Shown here in pieces: positions 35,216 through 44,191 of a DNA stretch of 64,000 bases; the stretch's first letter is position 1; every line of letters starts with the position of its first letter. The translations under genes and the position numbers were made by a program. The notes under the pieces were generated by a model. It was given only the letters and a program-made list of their open reading frames with translations. It did no database searches and was not told where the DNA came from. The DNA comes from Herbaspirillum aquaticum (GTDB taxonomy: Bacteria > Pseudomonadota > Gammaproteobacteria > Burkholderiales > Burkholderiaceae_D), in the NCBI RefSeq assembly GCF_002213425.1, contig NZ_NJGV01000009.1, positions 62,001 through 126,000 on the forward strand. The letters run 5' to 3'.

Positions 35216-36555
35216 GCGGACACTCCTCGGGAAGTACGATGCAAGCGCGCGATGGTCAGCGCCGAAATCAGCGCCGGCACCGCCGCTGCGATGAACAGCG
35301 AACCATTGCTCCACTGCAGCGCGATCAGTTGGCCGCCGATGACCGGCCCGACCACCGAGCCGATGCGGCCGATGCCCAGCGCCCAGCCAATGCCGGTGGA
35401 ACGCAGCGTGGTCGGATAGAAGGTACCAGCCAGCGCGTTGACCGCCGGCTGCCCGCCGACGATGCAGAAGCCTGCCACGATCACCGCCAGGAACAGCAGC
35501 ACCGGCATGGCCGCCACCTTGCCGATCAACGCAATGGATACGCAAGCCAGCAGGAAGCAGGTCCCCAGCACGCGGGTGAACCCGAAGCGGTTGATGAAGC
35601 GGCCCAGTGTCAGCGTACCGACCACGCCGCCCACTTGCAGCGAGGTCCCGATCAGCACCGCCATGCTGGTGGAATAGCCGGCGTCACGAATCAGCGTGGG
35701 CAGCCAGTTGGAGAGGAAGTACAGGTTGATCAGGTTCATGAAGCTGATCAACCACAGCAGCACCGTGACACCGGCGCGGCCATCGCGGAACAGGGCCGCC
35801 ACCGGCATGCCTTCAGCCTTGCTTTCCTTGACCACGACCTCGGTCTTGTCATCGATGCGGATGGCAGGATCCAGCTTGCGCAGCCAGCGCGCCACCTGGC
35901 TGCGCGCACGACGCTGCAGCACCAGGAACTGTATCGATTCCGGCAGCCACACCAGCATCGCCAGGCCCAGTACCAGGGGCACCGCACCGCCGACCCAGAA
36001 CACCGCATGCCAGCCATGCGCCGGGATCAGTGCTGCGCTCACGAATCCGCCCGCCGCAGCGCCCACGGTAAAGCCGCAGGAAACCAGCATCATGCGGGTC
36101 ACCCGCGAGGACGAAGGGCTGTATTCGCCGACCAGCGCCATCGCATTGGGCATGATGCTGCCCAGGCCAAAGCCGGTGATGAAGCGCACTACCAGCAACT
36201 GATCGATGGTGGTGACCAGCGGCGTCACCAGCATGCAGACCGCAAAGAACAGGGTCGAAGCGATCAGCACCGGACGGCGGCCGTAGCGGTCGCCCACGGG
36301 GGTGAGCACCAGCGAGCCCAGCAGCATGCCGAACAGGCCCGCCCCGAACACCGGACCGAGACTGGCCTTGCTCACGCCCCAGTCGGCAATGATGGCCGGG
36401 GCCACATAGCCCATGGCCTGCACGTCGAAGCCATCGATGATGAGGCACAGGCCGCACAGCAGCAGCAGGCCGAATTGAAAAGTGCCGAACCGGCCCTGCT
36501 CCACCACCTGGTCCACATGGACCGTGGGGAGAGCGCCACCTTGGTGGATGCTCAT
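35212..36555 (-). CDS. MFS transporter, aromatic acid:H+ symporter family
   Basis: A 447-residue 12-helix permease. MFS signatures appear at [15 protein letters not shown] (loop 2-3) and [15 protein letters not shown] in helix 1, the latter typical of the aromatic acid:H+ symporter (PcaK/BenK/MhpT) family. As the first gene of the homogentisate operon, it probably imports homogentisate or a related hydroxyphenyl acid; MhpT- or HmgT-like roles are possible. Translationally coupled to hmgA. Confidence 0.92.
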   Translation of the reverse strand: MSIHQGGALPTVHVDQVVEQGRFGTFQFGLLLLCGLCLIIDGFDVQAMGYVAPAIIADWGVSKASLGPVFGAGLFGMLLGSLVLTPVGDRYGRRPVLIASTLFFAVCMLVTPLVTTIDQLLVVRFITGFGLGSIMPNAMALVGEYSPSSSRVTRMMLVSCGFTVGAAAGGFVSAALIPAHGWHAVFWVGGAVPLVLGLAMLVWLPESIQFLVLQRRARSQVARWLRKLDPAIRIDDKTEVVVKESKAEGMPVAALFRDGRAGVTVLLWLISFMNLINLYFLSNWLPTLIRDAGYSTSMAVLIGTSLQVGGVVGTLTLGRFINRFGFTRVLGTCFLLACVSIALIGKVAAMPVLLFLAVIVAGFCIVGGQPAVNALAGTFYPTTLRSTGIGWALGIGRIGSVVGPVIGGQLIALQWSNGSLFIAAAVPALISALTIARLHRTSRGVSA

Positions 36556-36754
36556 TGTCTTGCTCCTCGTCTGTCTTTACGTTTTTTTAGTTGTGTTGCC
36601 TGCCATCTGCGGGCCGATGAGGCTGAACATGGCAGATGGGCAGATTGCATGGCCGTGTGCGCAGGCGCTGCTGCGCGGCTCTTGATGGTGTTATCGCGAC
36701 GTCACTGTAGTGCAATCGCCCTTCTTTTACGATATAAATACGAAAATACGATCC

Positions 36755-36769
36755 ATTCATTTCATGAAT
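36755..36769. promoter_or_regulatory. LysR-type operator between the homogentisate operon and its regulator
   Basis: Perfect inverted repeat ATTCAT-TTC-ATGAAT containing a T-N11-A LysR signature, about 40 bases before the lysR start and about 190 bases from the transporter start. Three direct TACGA repeats (36728, 36739, 36747) lie beside it in an AT-rich stretch. Confidence 0.6.
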
Positions 36770-36807
36770 ATTGCAGTGCACGCGTTTTTGCTACTGCCGA
36801 GCTGACC

Positions 36808-37722
36808 ATGGCCCTCATCGAACCACGCGACATCGATCTCAACCTGCTGGTGGTGTTCCAGGAGGTCTTCCAGGAACGCCAGATCTCCTCGGTAGCCCGT
36901 CGTCTGGGGCTGTCGCAGCCGGCGGTGTCCAATGCACTGGCGCGGCTGCGGCGCAGCTTCGGCGATGAGCTGTTCGTGCGCACGGCGCAAGGCATGCAGC
37001 CCACGCCCTTTGCCGAACAGCTGGCCGAGCCGGTGGCTGCGGCACTGCAGCAGGTAGCGCGCGCTCTCAACCTGCAGGAAGGCTTTGCGCCGCAGAGCAG
37101 CGAGCGCCGCTTCACGATTGCCATGACCGATGTGGGCGAGGTGTATTTCATGCCGCGCCTGATCGAAGCCTGTGCCGAGGTCGCGCCGGGGGTGAGCCTG
37201 TCGACGGTACGTGCCGGGGCCATCGACCTGAAGAGTGAAATGGAGGCCGGCCGGGTGGACCTGGCCATCGGTGCGTTCGACAATCTGTCGGAGGCGCTGT
37301 ACCAGCGGCGACTGTTCCGCCAGGAATACGTGAGCATGTTCCGCATCGGCCATGCGCTGGACAAGCGCGGCGAGGTCGGCCTCAAGGAATTCCTGGCGGC
37401 CGAGCATCTGATGGTGTCTTCGCTGGAGAGTCCTTATGATCGCATCAACCAGAACCTGGAGAAGGCCGGCATCCTGCCCAGCGTACGCTTCCGGGTGCCG
37501 CATTTCACGGCGGTCCCTTACATCGTCAGCACCACGTCGCTGGTGGTGACGGTGCCGCGCAAGTTGGCCGAGAGCGCTGCCGCACCCTTTGGCTTACGCT
37601 ACATCAAACCACCGCTGCGCCTGCCGGCACTGCAGACCAACATGTTCTGGCATCGCCGCTACAATCAGGACGAGGGCAATGTCTGGCTGCGCAACCTGAT
37701 CTCGGCACACTTCGCCGAATGA
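36808..37722 (+). CDS. LysR-family regulator, probable control of the homogentisate operon
   Basis: A 304-residue LysR regulator with HTH at about residues 10-68 (NLLVVFQEVFQERQISSVAR, then LGLSQPAVSNALARLRRSF) in the NodD/PcpR-like style, and an effector domain. It is divergent from the transporter-hmgA-fahA-maiA operon with a 252-base shared intergenic region, so it most likely activates that operon. ATG 36808 is chosen by family length; the very long frame reaching 35239 is an antisense artefact of the transporter gene. Confidence 0.9.
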   Translation: MALIEPRDIDLNLLVVFQEVFQERQISSVARRLGLSQPAVSNALARLRRSFGDELFVRTAQGMQPTPFAEQLAEPVAAALQQVARALNLQEGFAPQSSERRFTIAMTDVGEVYFMPRLIEACAEVAPGVSLSTVRAGAIDLKSEMEAGRVDLAIGAFDNLSEALYQRRLFRQEYVSMFRIGHALDKRGEVGLKEFLAAEHLMVSSLESPYDRINQNLEKAGILPSVRFRVPHFTAVPYIVSTTSLVVTVPRKLAESAAAPFGLRYIKPPLRLPALQTNMFWHRRYNQDEGNVWLRNLISAHFAE

Positions 37723-37770
37723 GTCCGAACGAGAACGACGACACTGCCCGCGAGGCAAGGGAGGAGAGAC

Positions 37771-38604
37771 ATGCACATCTACCGCAGCTATGACCGCGAG
37801 GCGCTGGACGAGCAGTACAACGTGCGCCTGCGCATTGCGGATTTCCAGGCGTATTTCGACCGCTTTGCGCGCGAGGGGGAAGCAGCGCGGCAAGCGCATC
37901 CGCATCTGGCCGACCTGCCCTATGGCGAGGATGCCCTGCAGACGCTGGATTTCTTTCCGGGGCGCAGCAATGGCCGGCCCCTGCTTGTCTTTATCCACGG
38001 TGGCTACTGGCGCTCGCTGGACAAGCATCAGTTCAGCCAGCTGGCCCTGCCCTACCTGGCGCAAAACATCAACGTGGCCCTCATCAATTACCGGCTGGCC
38101 CCGCAGGCGCGCATGGGCGACATCGCCGCTGACTGCGGGCGCGCGCTGCGCCTGCTGCATGCCAAGGCCGCGGCGCTGCGCTTCAATCCGGAGGCGATCT
38201 GGCTCATGGGTCACTCGGCCGGTGCGCACCTGGCGGCGCTGATCGCTTCGCTGGGGGCGGCGCCGGTGCGCGGGGTGTGCGGCATCAGCGGAATCTATGA
38301 CCTGGAGCCGGTGCGCCTGTCTTACCTCAACGAAGTGCTGCACCTCTCCGCCTCGGACGCCCAGCAGGCCAGTCCGCAGCTGCTGGCCATGCCCGAGGGC
38401 GTGAAGGCGCTGCTGTGCGCAGGAGAAGAGGAGTCCGCCGAATTCCTGCGCCAGCGCGACTTCTACGCCGCCGCCCTGCGCCAGTCGGGACATGCCGTGG
38501 AAGTGGTGGCGCTGCCGCAGCAGCATCACCTGAGCGTGGTGGATGTGGCCGCGGATGCCAGGAGCGGCTTGACTCAGTCGATGTTGAGACTGATCCTGGC
38601 GTAA
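37771..38604 (+). CDS. Alpha/beta hydrolase, arylformamidase-like
   Basis: A 277-residue hydrolase. The oxyanion motif is FIHGGYWRSLDKHQF (about residue 75), the nucleophile elbow GHSAGAHLAAL (about 148), and the catalytic His is in PQQHHLSVVD near the end. The HGGYWRSLDK segment is typical of alpha/beta kynurenine formamidases (arylformamidase), which hydrolyse N-formylkynurenine. No other kynurenine-pathway gene is in the window, so another ester or amide is possible. It follows the lysR gene by 48 bases with GGAGAG upstream and may be cotranscribed. Confidence 0.85.
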   Translation: MHIYRSYDREALDEQYNVRLRIADFQAYFDRFAREGEAARQAHPHLADLPYGEDALQTLDFFPGRSNGRPLLVFIHGGYWRSLDKHQFSQLALPYLAQNINVALINYRLAPQARMGDIAADCGRALRLLHAKAAALRFNPEAIWLMGHSAGAHLAALIASLGAAPVRGVCGISGIYDLEPVRLSYLNEVLHLSASDAQQASPQLLAMPEGVKALLCAGEEESAEFLRQRDFYAAALRQSGHAVEVVALPQQHHLSVVDVAADARSGLTQSMLRLILA

Positions 38605-38760
38605 TTATTTTCTGATTTCAGCAGTCTGTACAGGCGCGGATTTAGCCCTTCGCGCCTCTTTTGAATCAATTCTCTTTTGTATTATTTGCACGCGCAACTG
38701 AACAAGACGACGCGCCTCAGGGCTCAGGGCCGCACTTAATTGTTTAAATGATTTAGCCAT
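38605..38760 (-). CDS. Small protein of unknown function, possible antitoxin remnant
   Basis: A 51-residue basic protein beginning MAKSFKQLSAALSPEARRLV. ATG 38760 has GAGG six bases upstream; a longer frame to 38856 lacks this. The opening resembles the first helix of HigA/XRE-type antitoxins (MSKTFxELRxxMSPEAQxRV) but no helix-turn-helix follows, so it may be a truncated antitoxin or an unrelated small protein. The region is AT-richer than its neighbours. Confidence 0.4.
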   Translation of the reverse strand: MAKSFKQLSAALSPEARRLVQLRVQIIQKRIDSKEARRAKSAPVQTAEIRK

Positions 38761-38922
38761 CACGAGCCTCGGGTCGATTTCGGAAAACGTTGGGGGACGG
38801 GAATGTTGTTTCCAACTGCGCAAGGATAACGAATTGAAGTTCCGGGTAATTTCCAAATTGCAACTACCCCCTCAAGCATTGAAGAAATTCGCTACAGAAT
38901 CCCACCCATCGAACGCCAGATA

Positions 38923-38941
38923 TCAATAAGAATCATTTTCA
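38923..38941. promoter_or_regulatory. Probable Fur box before the PepSY-flavoreductase fusion gene
   Basis: TCAATAAGAATCATTTTCA matches the right half of the Fur consensus closely (AATCATTTTC against AATCATTATC) with a weaker left half. A TATAAT hexamer at 38949-38954 lies just downstream. Iron-dependent repression of the following gene is inferred. Confidence 0.65.
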
Positions 38942-39040
38942 TCTGAACTATAATACCGGGCTCACCCCGCCAACCGCCCCCGCTGCGGCACGGCAGGCAA
39001 GACCAACAAGGCGCCTCGCGCCCTCGCCGCCCACTGATAC

Positions 39041-41590
39041 ATGTTCAAGAAGATCTGGTTCCAGTTGCACTGGTTCATCGGCATCACTGCCGGCACCCTG
39101 TTGATGACCATCGGCGTGACCGGCGCCATCCTGGCTTTCCGCGAGGAAATCATGGACGCGCTGAGCCCCGGCGTCATGCACGTCCAGGTGCGCCAGCAAG
39201 CCACGCTCACGCCCCAGCAGCTGCTGGACAAACTGCGCGCGGTGGAGCCTGCGCGGCGCGTCACCACCCTCACCCTCACTGCTGAACCCGGCGCCTCCGC
39301 CCGCGTGGTCTTCGCGCCGCCGCCCGGGGTGCGGCGCGGCGAGGCGCGCTATGCCGATCCCTATACCGGCGCGCTGCTGCCACCGGTGACGGGCGCGGAA
39401 TTCTTCGAATTCATCGAACGCTTCCACCGCTGGCTGCTGCTGCCCACCGAGATCGGCAAGATCGTCCTGGGCACGCTGGCGCTGGCGCTGCTGGTGCTGG
39501 CACTCTCGGGCCTCTACCTGCGCTGGCCGCGCCGCCCGCTGTCGCTGCGCGCCTGGCTGCGGCTGGACTTCCAGCTGCAGGGGCGCTCCTTCCTGTGGAA
39601 CCTGCATTCGGTCATCGGTACCTGGTCGCTTGTGATGTACGTGCTCTTCTCCATCACCGGTGCCTACTGGGCACTGGACTGGTTCAAGGACGGCGTGAAC
39701 ACGCTGGCCGGCGAGAGCCGCCGCCCCGCCATGCAGCGCGGTGAAGGCAAGAAGAAAACCGCAGCGGAAGACGCCACTGCGCTGGAACTGACCCAGGCCT
39801 GGAACAGCTTCCTCGCCAAGGCTCCCGATTACCGGAGCGCCCAGCTGCGCCTGCCGGAACAGGGCTCCCAGCCGGTGCAGATCTTCTTCCTCGATCACGC
39901 TGCACCCCACGAGCGCGCCCGCAGCCGCATGGTGGTCTTGCCACAGAGCGGCGAGATCCGCCAGCTGGAACGCTACGAAGACAAATCCGATGGCGGCAAG
40001 CTGATCGCCGCCATCTATCCGCTGCACATGGGCACGTACTTCGGACTGCCAGGGCGCATCATCATGGCCATCGCCAGCCTGATGATGCCGCTCTTCGGTA
40101 TCACCGGATGGATGCTCTACCTCGACCGCCGCCGCAAGAAAGCCGCGCTGCGCGCCGAACGTGCCAGCCTCGACGGCACGTCACCCGCCCCCGAAGGTGA
40201 GCCGGTGCTGGTGGCCTATGCCTCGCAGACCGGGCAGGCCGAGCGCATCGCCCTGCATACCGCCGCCGGCCTGCGCCGCAGCGGCATCGCCGTGCAACTG
40301 CAATCGCTGGCGCAGAGCACGCCGGAGAGCTTGCGCCATCATCGCCGCATCCTCTTCATCGCCAGTACCTTTGGCGAGGGCGATGCGCCCGACAGCGCGC
40401 GCGGCTTCGAAAAGCGCCTGCGCCAGGCTGCAGGCCAGTCGCTGGCCCACGTGCAATACGCCATCCTGGCGCTGGGGGATCGTCACTACGCGCAGTTCTG
40501 CGGCTTCGGCCACACCCTCGACCACGGCCTGCGCCAGTGCGGCGCCAAGCCCCTGTTCCCGCTGGTGGAAGTCGATCGCATGGCCGGCGTGGCGCTGCGC
40601 AAATGGGAAACCGAACTGGCCGCCCACGGACTGCAGGCCAGCGTAAGCGAACTCCTGCCCACTACCGCACCGGCATGGCAGCAGTGGAAGCTGACACGAC
40701 GCGTGCTCATGAATCCGGGCAGCCAGGGTGCACCGCTGTATCACGTCGAAATGCAGCCGCAGGACGGCAGCCTGCCCGACTGGCAAGCCGGTGCACTGGT
40801 GGAGATCCAGCCGCGCCACGCGCCGGATCGGATCGCCCTGCTGCTGCAGCGGCTGCAACTGGACGGCAGCGCCTTGGTACGCCATCAAGGGCAGCAGACG
40901 ACGCTGGCCGAAGCGCTGGCCGGCAGCGTGCTGCCGCCGCATCCGGCGCGAGAAGCGCAAGCCCTGGCCGACCAGCTGCAGCCCTTGGCGGCGCGCTCGT
41001 ATTCGGTGGCTTCGGTGCCACAGGATGGCGCGGTGCACCTGCTGGTGCGCCAGGTCCAGCATGAAGACGGACTGGGACTGGCCTCGGGCTGGCTGACCGA
41101 ATTTGCACCCATCGATACAGCCATCGAACTGCGCCTGGTGGAGAACGCCGGTTTCGCCCCGGTCGCGGCCGGCACGCCGGCCATCTTCATCGGCAATGGC
41201 TCGGGCCTGGCCGGCTTGCGAGGCCATCTGCGCGCACGCATCCAGCCGGGAGAAACGCAGTCCCGGAACTGGCTCCTCTTCGGAGAACGTAACGAGCGTT
41301 ACGATTTCCTGTATGCCGATGAATGGCTGGACTGGCTGGAACACGGCCACCTGGCACGCCTTGACCTGGCCTTCTCGCGGGACCAGAACGAACGCCTGTA
41401 CGTGCAGGACCGCCTGCGCGAAGCCGGGCCCGAGCTGCGCCAGTGGCTGGACCAGGGCGCCGTCCTCTACGTCTGCGGCAGCCTGGAGGGCATGGCTGCC
41501 GGTGTCGACGCCGTCCTCACCGACCTGCTGGGTGAAGCCGGCCTGCATGCCCTGATCGAGCAGAACCGCTATCGCCGCGACGTCTACTGA
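39041..41590 (+). CDS. PepSY membrane reductase fused to flavodoxin and CysJ-type NADPH reductase
   Basis: An 849-residue fusion. The N-terminal half is a PepSY-TM protein: helix 1 at about 9-30, PepSY-like periplasmic segments, and further helices near 143-163, 190-212 and 347-367, with conserved His residues (LHWFIG, ERFHRW, LHSVIG, LHMG) that could bind haem. From about 388 a flavodoxin domain starts (VLVAYASQTGQAERIA, FIASTFGEGDAPDSARGF), then an FAD/NAD(P)-binding part (LAARSYSVAS, FIGNGSGLAGLRGHL) ending NRYRRDVY, like CysJ. It probably passes electrons from NADPH to periplasmic ferric siderophore; the Fur box supports an iron role. Confidence 0.92.
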   Translation: MFKKIWFQLHWFIGITAGTLLMTIGVTGAILAFREEIMDALSPGVMHVQVRQQATLTPQQLLDKLRAVEPARRVTTLTLTAEPGASARVVFAPPPGVRRGEARYADPYTGALLPPVTGAEFFEFIERFHRWLLLPTEIGKIVLGTLALALLVLALSGLYLRWPRRPLSLRAWLRLDFQLQGRSFLWNLHSVIGTWSLVMYVLFSITGAYWALDWFKDGVNTLAGESRRPAMQRGEGKKKTAAEDATALELTQAWNSFLAKAPDYRSAQLRLPEQGSQPVQIFFLDHAAPHERARSRMVVLPQSGEIRQLERYEDKSDGGKLIAAIYPLHMGTYFGLPGRIIMAIASLMMPLFGITGWMLYLDRRRKKAALRAERASLDGTSPAPEGEPVLVAYASQTGQAERIALHTAAGLRRSGIAVQLQSLAQSTPESLRHHRRILFIASTFGEGDAPDSARGFEKRLRQAAGQSLAHVQYAILALGDRHYAQFCGFGHTLDHGLRQCGAKPLFPLVEVDRMAGVALRKWETELAAHGLQASVSELLPTTAPAWQQWKLTRRVLMNPGSQGAPLYHVEMQPQDGSLPDWQAGALVEIQPRHAPDRIALLLQRLQLDGSALVRHQGQQTTLAEALAGSVLPPHPAREAQALADQLQPLAARSYSVASVPQDGAVHLLVRQVQHEDGLGLASGWLTEFAPIDTAIELRLVENAGFAPVAAGTPAIFIGNGSGLAGLRGHLRARIQPGETQSRNWLLFGERNERYDFLYADEWLDWLEHGHLARLDLAFSRDQNERLYVQDRLREAGPELRQWLDQGAVLYVCGSLEGMAAGVDAVLTDLLGEAGLHALIEQNRYRRDVY

Positions 41591-41596
41591 TCGCGC

Positions 41597-41619
41597 CGGA
41601 TGGATCCCCGATCCATCCG
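41597..41619 (+). terminator. Hairpin after the PepSY fusion gene
   Basis: Perfect ten-base arms (CGGATGGATC and GATCCATCCG) with a three-base loop, starting seven bases after the stop codon. No T run follows, so a role in termination or mRNA end protection is inferred. Confidence 0.5.
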
Positions 41620-41811
41620 CCTCTCCTGCGGGATGCAACAGCGCCTGCGCCTACCTGTAGGCAGCTCCCGCTTTCCTCTGTAGGACAGTTCCGATTCGTG
41701 CTTGCGGCCGCGCTACGGCGCTGCGGCCGGGCATATACTCGTCCGCACAGCGTTGCCTGCGGACGCCCCACAGCGTCGCGGTCCATGGCAGCGCCCAACC
41801 GGGATCCTTCC

Positions 41812-43230
41812 ATGACCAACAAGAAAATGACACTGAGGAGCTGGTCCGCCGCAGGGCTCCTGTTGCTGCTGAGCTCGGTGATGCTGGCCGCGTGCAGCTC
41901 GCTGCCCACCATCGTGCCCGACATGGACACGCAATCGGCCCGCACCATCCAGATGAAGGGCGGACGCGGCGTGCTTTCCGAGGCGCAGGCCAAGGCCGCG
42001 CTGGACAAGCTGCGCGCACAGAACGCCGACAATACCCTGCTGGACCGCCACGTGGCCATCGAAGGCGCCATCACCGGCTCGCCGCTGGTCACCGGCAACA
42101 AGGTCACGCTGCTCATCGACGGCCCGGCCACCTATGCCTCCATGCAGCAGGCGATCCAGGCCGCGCGCTATCACATCAACATGGAAACCTACATCATGGA
42201 AGACGATGAGGTCGGCCGCCAGTTCGCCGACCTGTTGATCGCCATGCAGAAGAAGGGCGTCCAGGTCAACCTGATGTATGACAGCGTAGGCAGCATCAAT
42301 ACCCCGCGCGAATTCTTCCAGCCCCTGATCGATGCGGGCGTCAATGTGCTGGAATTCAATCCCATCAATCCCACCCAGCTGCGCAAGGACTGGGCCGTCA
42401 ACCAGCGCGACCATCGCAAGCTGCTGGTGGTCGATGGCAAGACCGCCTTCGTGGGCGGCATCAACATCAGCAGCGTCTATTCCAGCGGCTCCTTCAGCAC
42501 CCGCAAGAAAAAGCCGCAGCTCAACAAGGATGGCGAGCAAATCCCCTGGCGTGATACGCAGGTGCGCATCGATGGCCCGGTCGCGCTGGAATTCCAGAAA
42601 CTGTTCATCGAGACCTGGGGCAAGCAGCGTGGTCCCGATCTCGGCGAGCATCGCTACTTCCCCCCGGTGGCTCCCGCCGGCAACGAGATCGTACGGGCCA
42701 TCGGCAGCTCGCCCGATGATCCCTACAGCATCATCTACGCCACCTTCATCTCGGCCATCCAGCATGCGGAAAGCTCGATCTACCTGACCAACGCCTACTT
42801 CGTGCCCGATCCGCAACTGCGCGATTCGCTCAAGGATGCCGCCCGGCGCGGCGTGGACGTGCGCCTGATCCTGCCGTCCCACAGCGACTCCTCGCTGGTG
42901 CTGTATGCCTCGCGCTCCTTCTACAGCGAACTGCTGGAGGCGGGCGTGCGCATCTACGAGCGCCAGGACGCGCTGCTGCACTCCAAGACCGCGCTCATCG
43001 ATGGCGTCTGGTCCACCATCGGTTCGACCAACCTCGACTGGCGCAGCTTCGTCTACAACCAGGAAATCAACGCCGTGATCCTGAGCCCGCAATTCGGAGC
43101 CCAGACCAAAGCCATGTTCGACCGGGATCTTGGCGCCTCCAAAGAGATCACAAAGGAACAGTGGGAACAGCGGCCGATGAGCGAGCGCATGAAGGAATTC
43201 GGCGCCAGCGTCTGGTCCCGCCTGCTTTGA
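41812..43230 (+). CDS. Phospholipase D-family lipoprotein (cardiolipin synthase-like)
   Basis: A 472-residue secreted lipoprotein. A signal peptide with lipobox LAAC (Cys at about residue 26) precedes two phospholipase D domains with HKD motifs: HRKLLVVDGKTAFVGGIN (about 201) and HSKTALIDGVWSTIGSTN (about 390). The enzyme should transfer phosphatidyl groups, as in ClsC/YmdC-like cardiolipin synthases. The domain layout fits cardiolipin synthase, but the lipoprotein anchor and the lack of N-terminal membrane helices are unusual for ClsA. ATG 41812 is set by the signal peptide. It may share a transcript with the next gene, 58 bases away. Confidence 0.9.
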   Translation: MTNKKMTLRSWSAAGLLLLLSSVMLAACSSLPTIVPDMDTQSARTIQMKGGRGVLSEAQAKAALDKLRAQNADNTLLDRHVAIEGAITGSPLVTGNKVTLLIDGPATYASMQQAIQAARYHINMETYIMEDDEVGRQFADLLIAMQKKGVQVNLMYDSVGSINTPREFFQPLIDAGVNVLEFNPINPTQLRKDWAVNQRDHRKLLVVDGKTAFVGGINISSVYSSGSFSTRKKKPQLNKDGEQIPWRDTQVRIDGPVALEFQKLFIETWGKQRGPDLGEHRYFPPVAPAGNEIVRAIGSSPDDPYSIIYATFISAIQHAESSIYLTNAYFVPDPQLRDSLKDAARRGVDVRLILPSHSDSSLVLYASRSFYSELLEAGVRIYERQDALLHSKTALIDGVWSTIGSTNLDWRSFVYNQEINAVILSPQFGAQTKAMFDRDLGASKEITKEQWEQRPMSERMKEFGASVWSRLL

Positions 43231-43288
43231 GCGCGGCGGGAGACGCCGGTGAATGAACCAATGTACTGATATCGAAAAGGAGTCCGGT

Positions 43289-44191
43289 TTGCGATCGATG
43301 TTGCCCCGTCTGACCTCATGCTTGTTGCTGGCGGCCAGCTGTGCCTTGGCTGTCGGCAGCTCGGCATATGCCCAAACCCAGACCGGCGCGGCCGCCATGA
43401 AGAGCCGTTACGAAGAATTGCAGGGCGAGCTCAGCAACAACAGCTACCACCGCCCGCTCTACCTGAATTCGCGCGAGGAAGGCGGCAACGTCAAGGGCGA
43501 CATCTACGCCGTGCTGAATTATCCCTTTGCCCAGGTGCGCGAGTCGCTGGACAACCCCGACCACTGGTGTGACATCCTCATCCTGCACCTCAACACCAAG
43601 TATTGCCGGATGATGCGCGAGAACGGACGGACCACCCTGCGCATGCAGGTCGGGAAGAAAACCGAACAGGATCTCAACGATACCTACCGCGTCGACCTGC
43701 GCTATCACGGCGGGGCCAGCGCGGCCGATTACTTCTCGTCCTCGATGCTGGCCGACAAGGGACCGCTGGACACTTCCAACTACCGTATCGAGATCGAAGC
43801 GACGCCCTTGGATGAGAAGCGCTCCTTCCTGCATTTCAGCTATGCCTATTCCTATGGCATGGCCAGCAAGCTGGCGCTGCGCGCCTACCTGATGACGGCC
43901 GGTCGCGACAAGGTCGGCTTCAGCGTGGTCAAGCGCGAGGCCAACGGGCAAACGCAGTATGTCTCGGGCAGCCGTGCCACGGTGGAGCGCAATACCATGC
44001 GCTATTACCTGGCCATCGATGCCTATCTGTCCGGTCTGGAAGCACCGGCGGGAGAACGGCTGGAGAAGCGGCTCACGGCCTGGTACGGTGCAACCGAACA
44101 ATATCCGCGCCAGTTGCATGAAGTCAGCCGCGAGGACTATCTATCGATGAAGCGCAAGGAAGTGGCGCGGCAGCAGAAGGCCGCTCAATAG
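43289..44191 (+). CDS. Secreted protein of unknown function
   Basis: A 300-residue protein with an N-terminal signal peptide ending near AYAQ (about residue 31). The start is probably TTG 43289, which has AAAAGGAG six bases upstream; ATG 43298 is too far from the ribosome site and ATG 43253 lacks one. The mature part shows no domain I can name, but has a START/SRPBCC-like feel: a WCDILILHLNTKYC segment with two Cys, alternating strands and a C-terminal YLAIDAYLSG. It overlaps the convergent LysR gene by seven bases. Its placement after the lipoprotein suggests an envelope role. Confidence 0.75.
   Translation: MRSMLPRLTSCLLLAASCALAVGSSAYAQTQTGAAAMKSRYEELQGELSNNSYHRPLYLNSREEGGNVKGDIYAVLNYPFAQVRESLDNPDHWCDILILHLNTKYCRMMRENGRTTLRMQVGKKTEQDLNDTYRVDLRYHGGASAADYFSSSMLADKGPLDTSNYRIEIEATPLDEKRSFLHFSYAYSYGMASKLALRAYLMTAGRDKVGFSVVKREANGQTQYVSGSRATVERNTMRYYLAIDAYLSGLEAPAGERLEKRLTAWYGATEQYPRQLHEVSREDYLSMKRKEVARQQKAAQ

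Noticed and set aside
35239-36807. Long N-terminal extension of the LysR gene at 36808
   Set aside because: The extension is antisense to the MFS transporter and is Gln/His/Arg-rich; the LysR protein begins normally at 36808.
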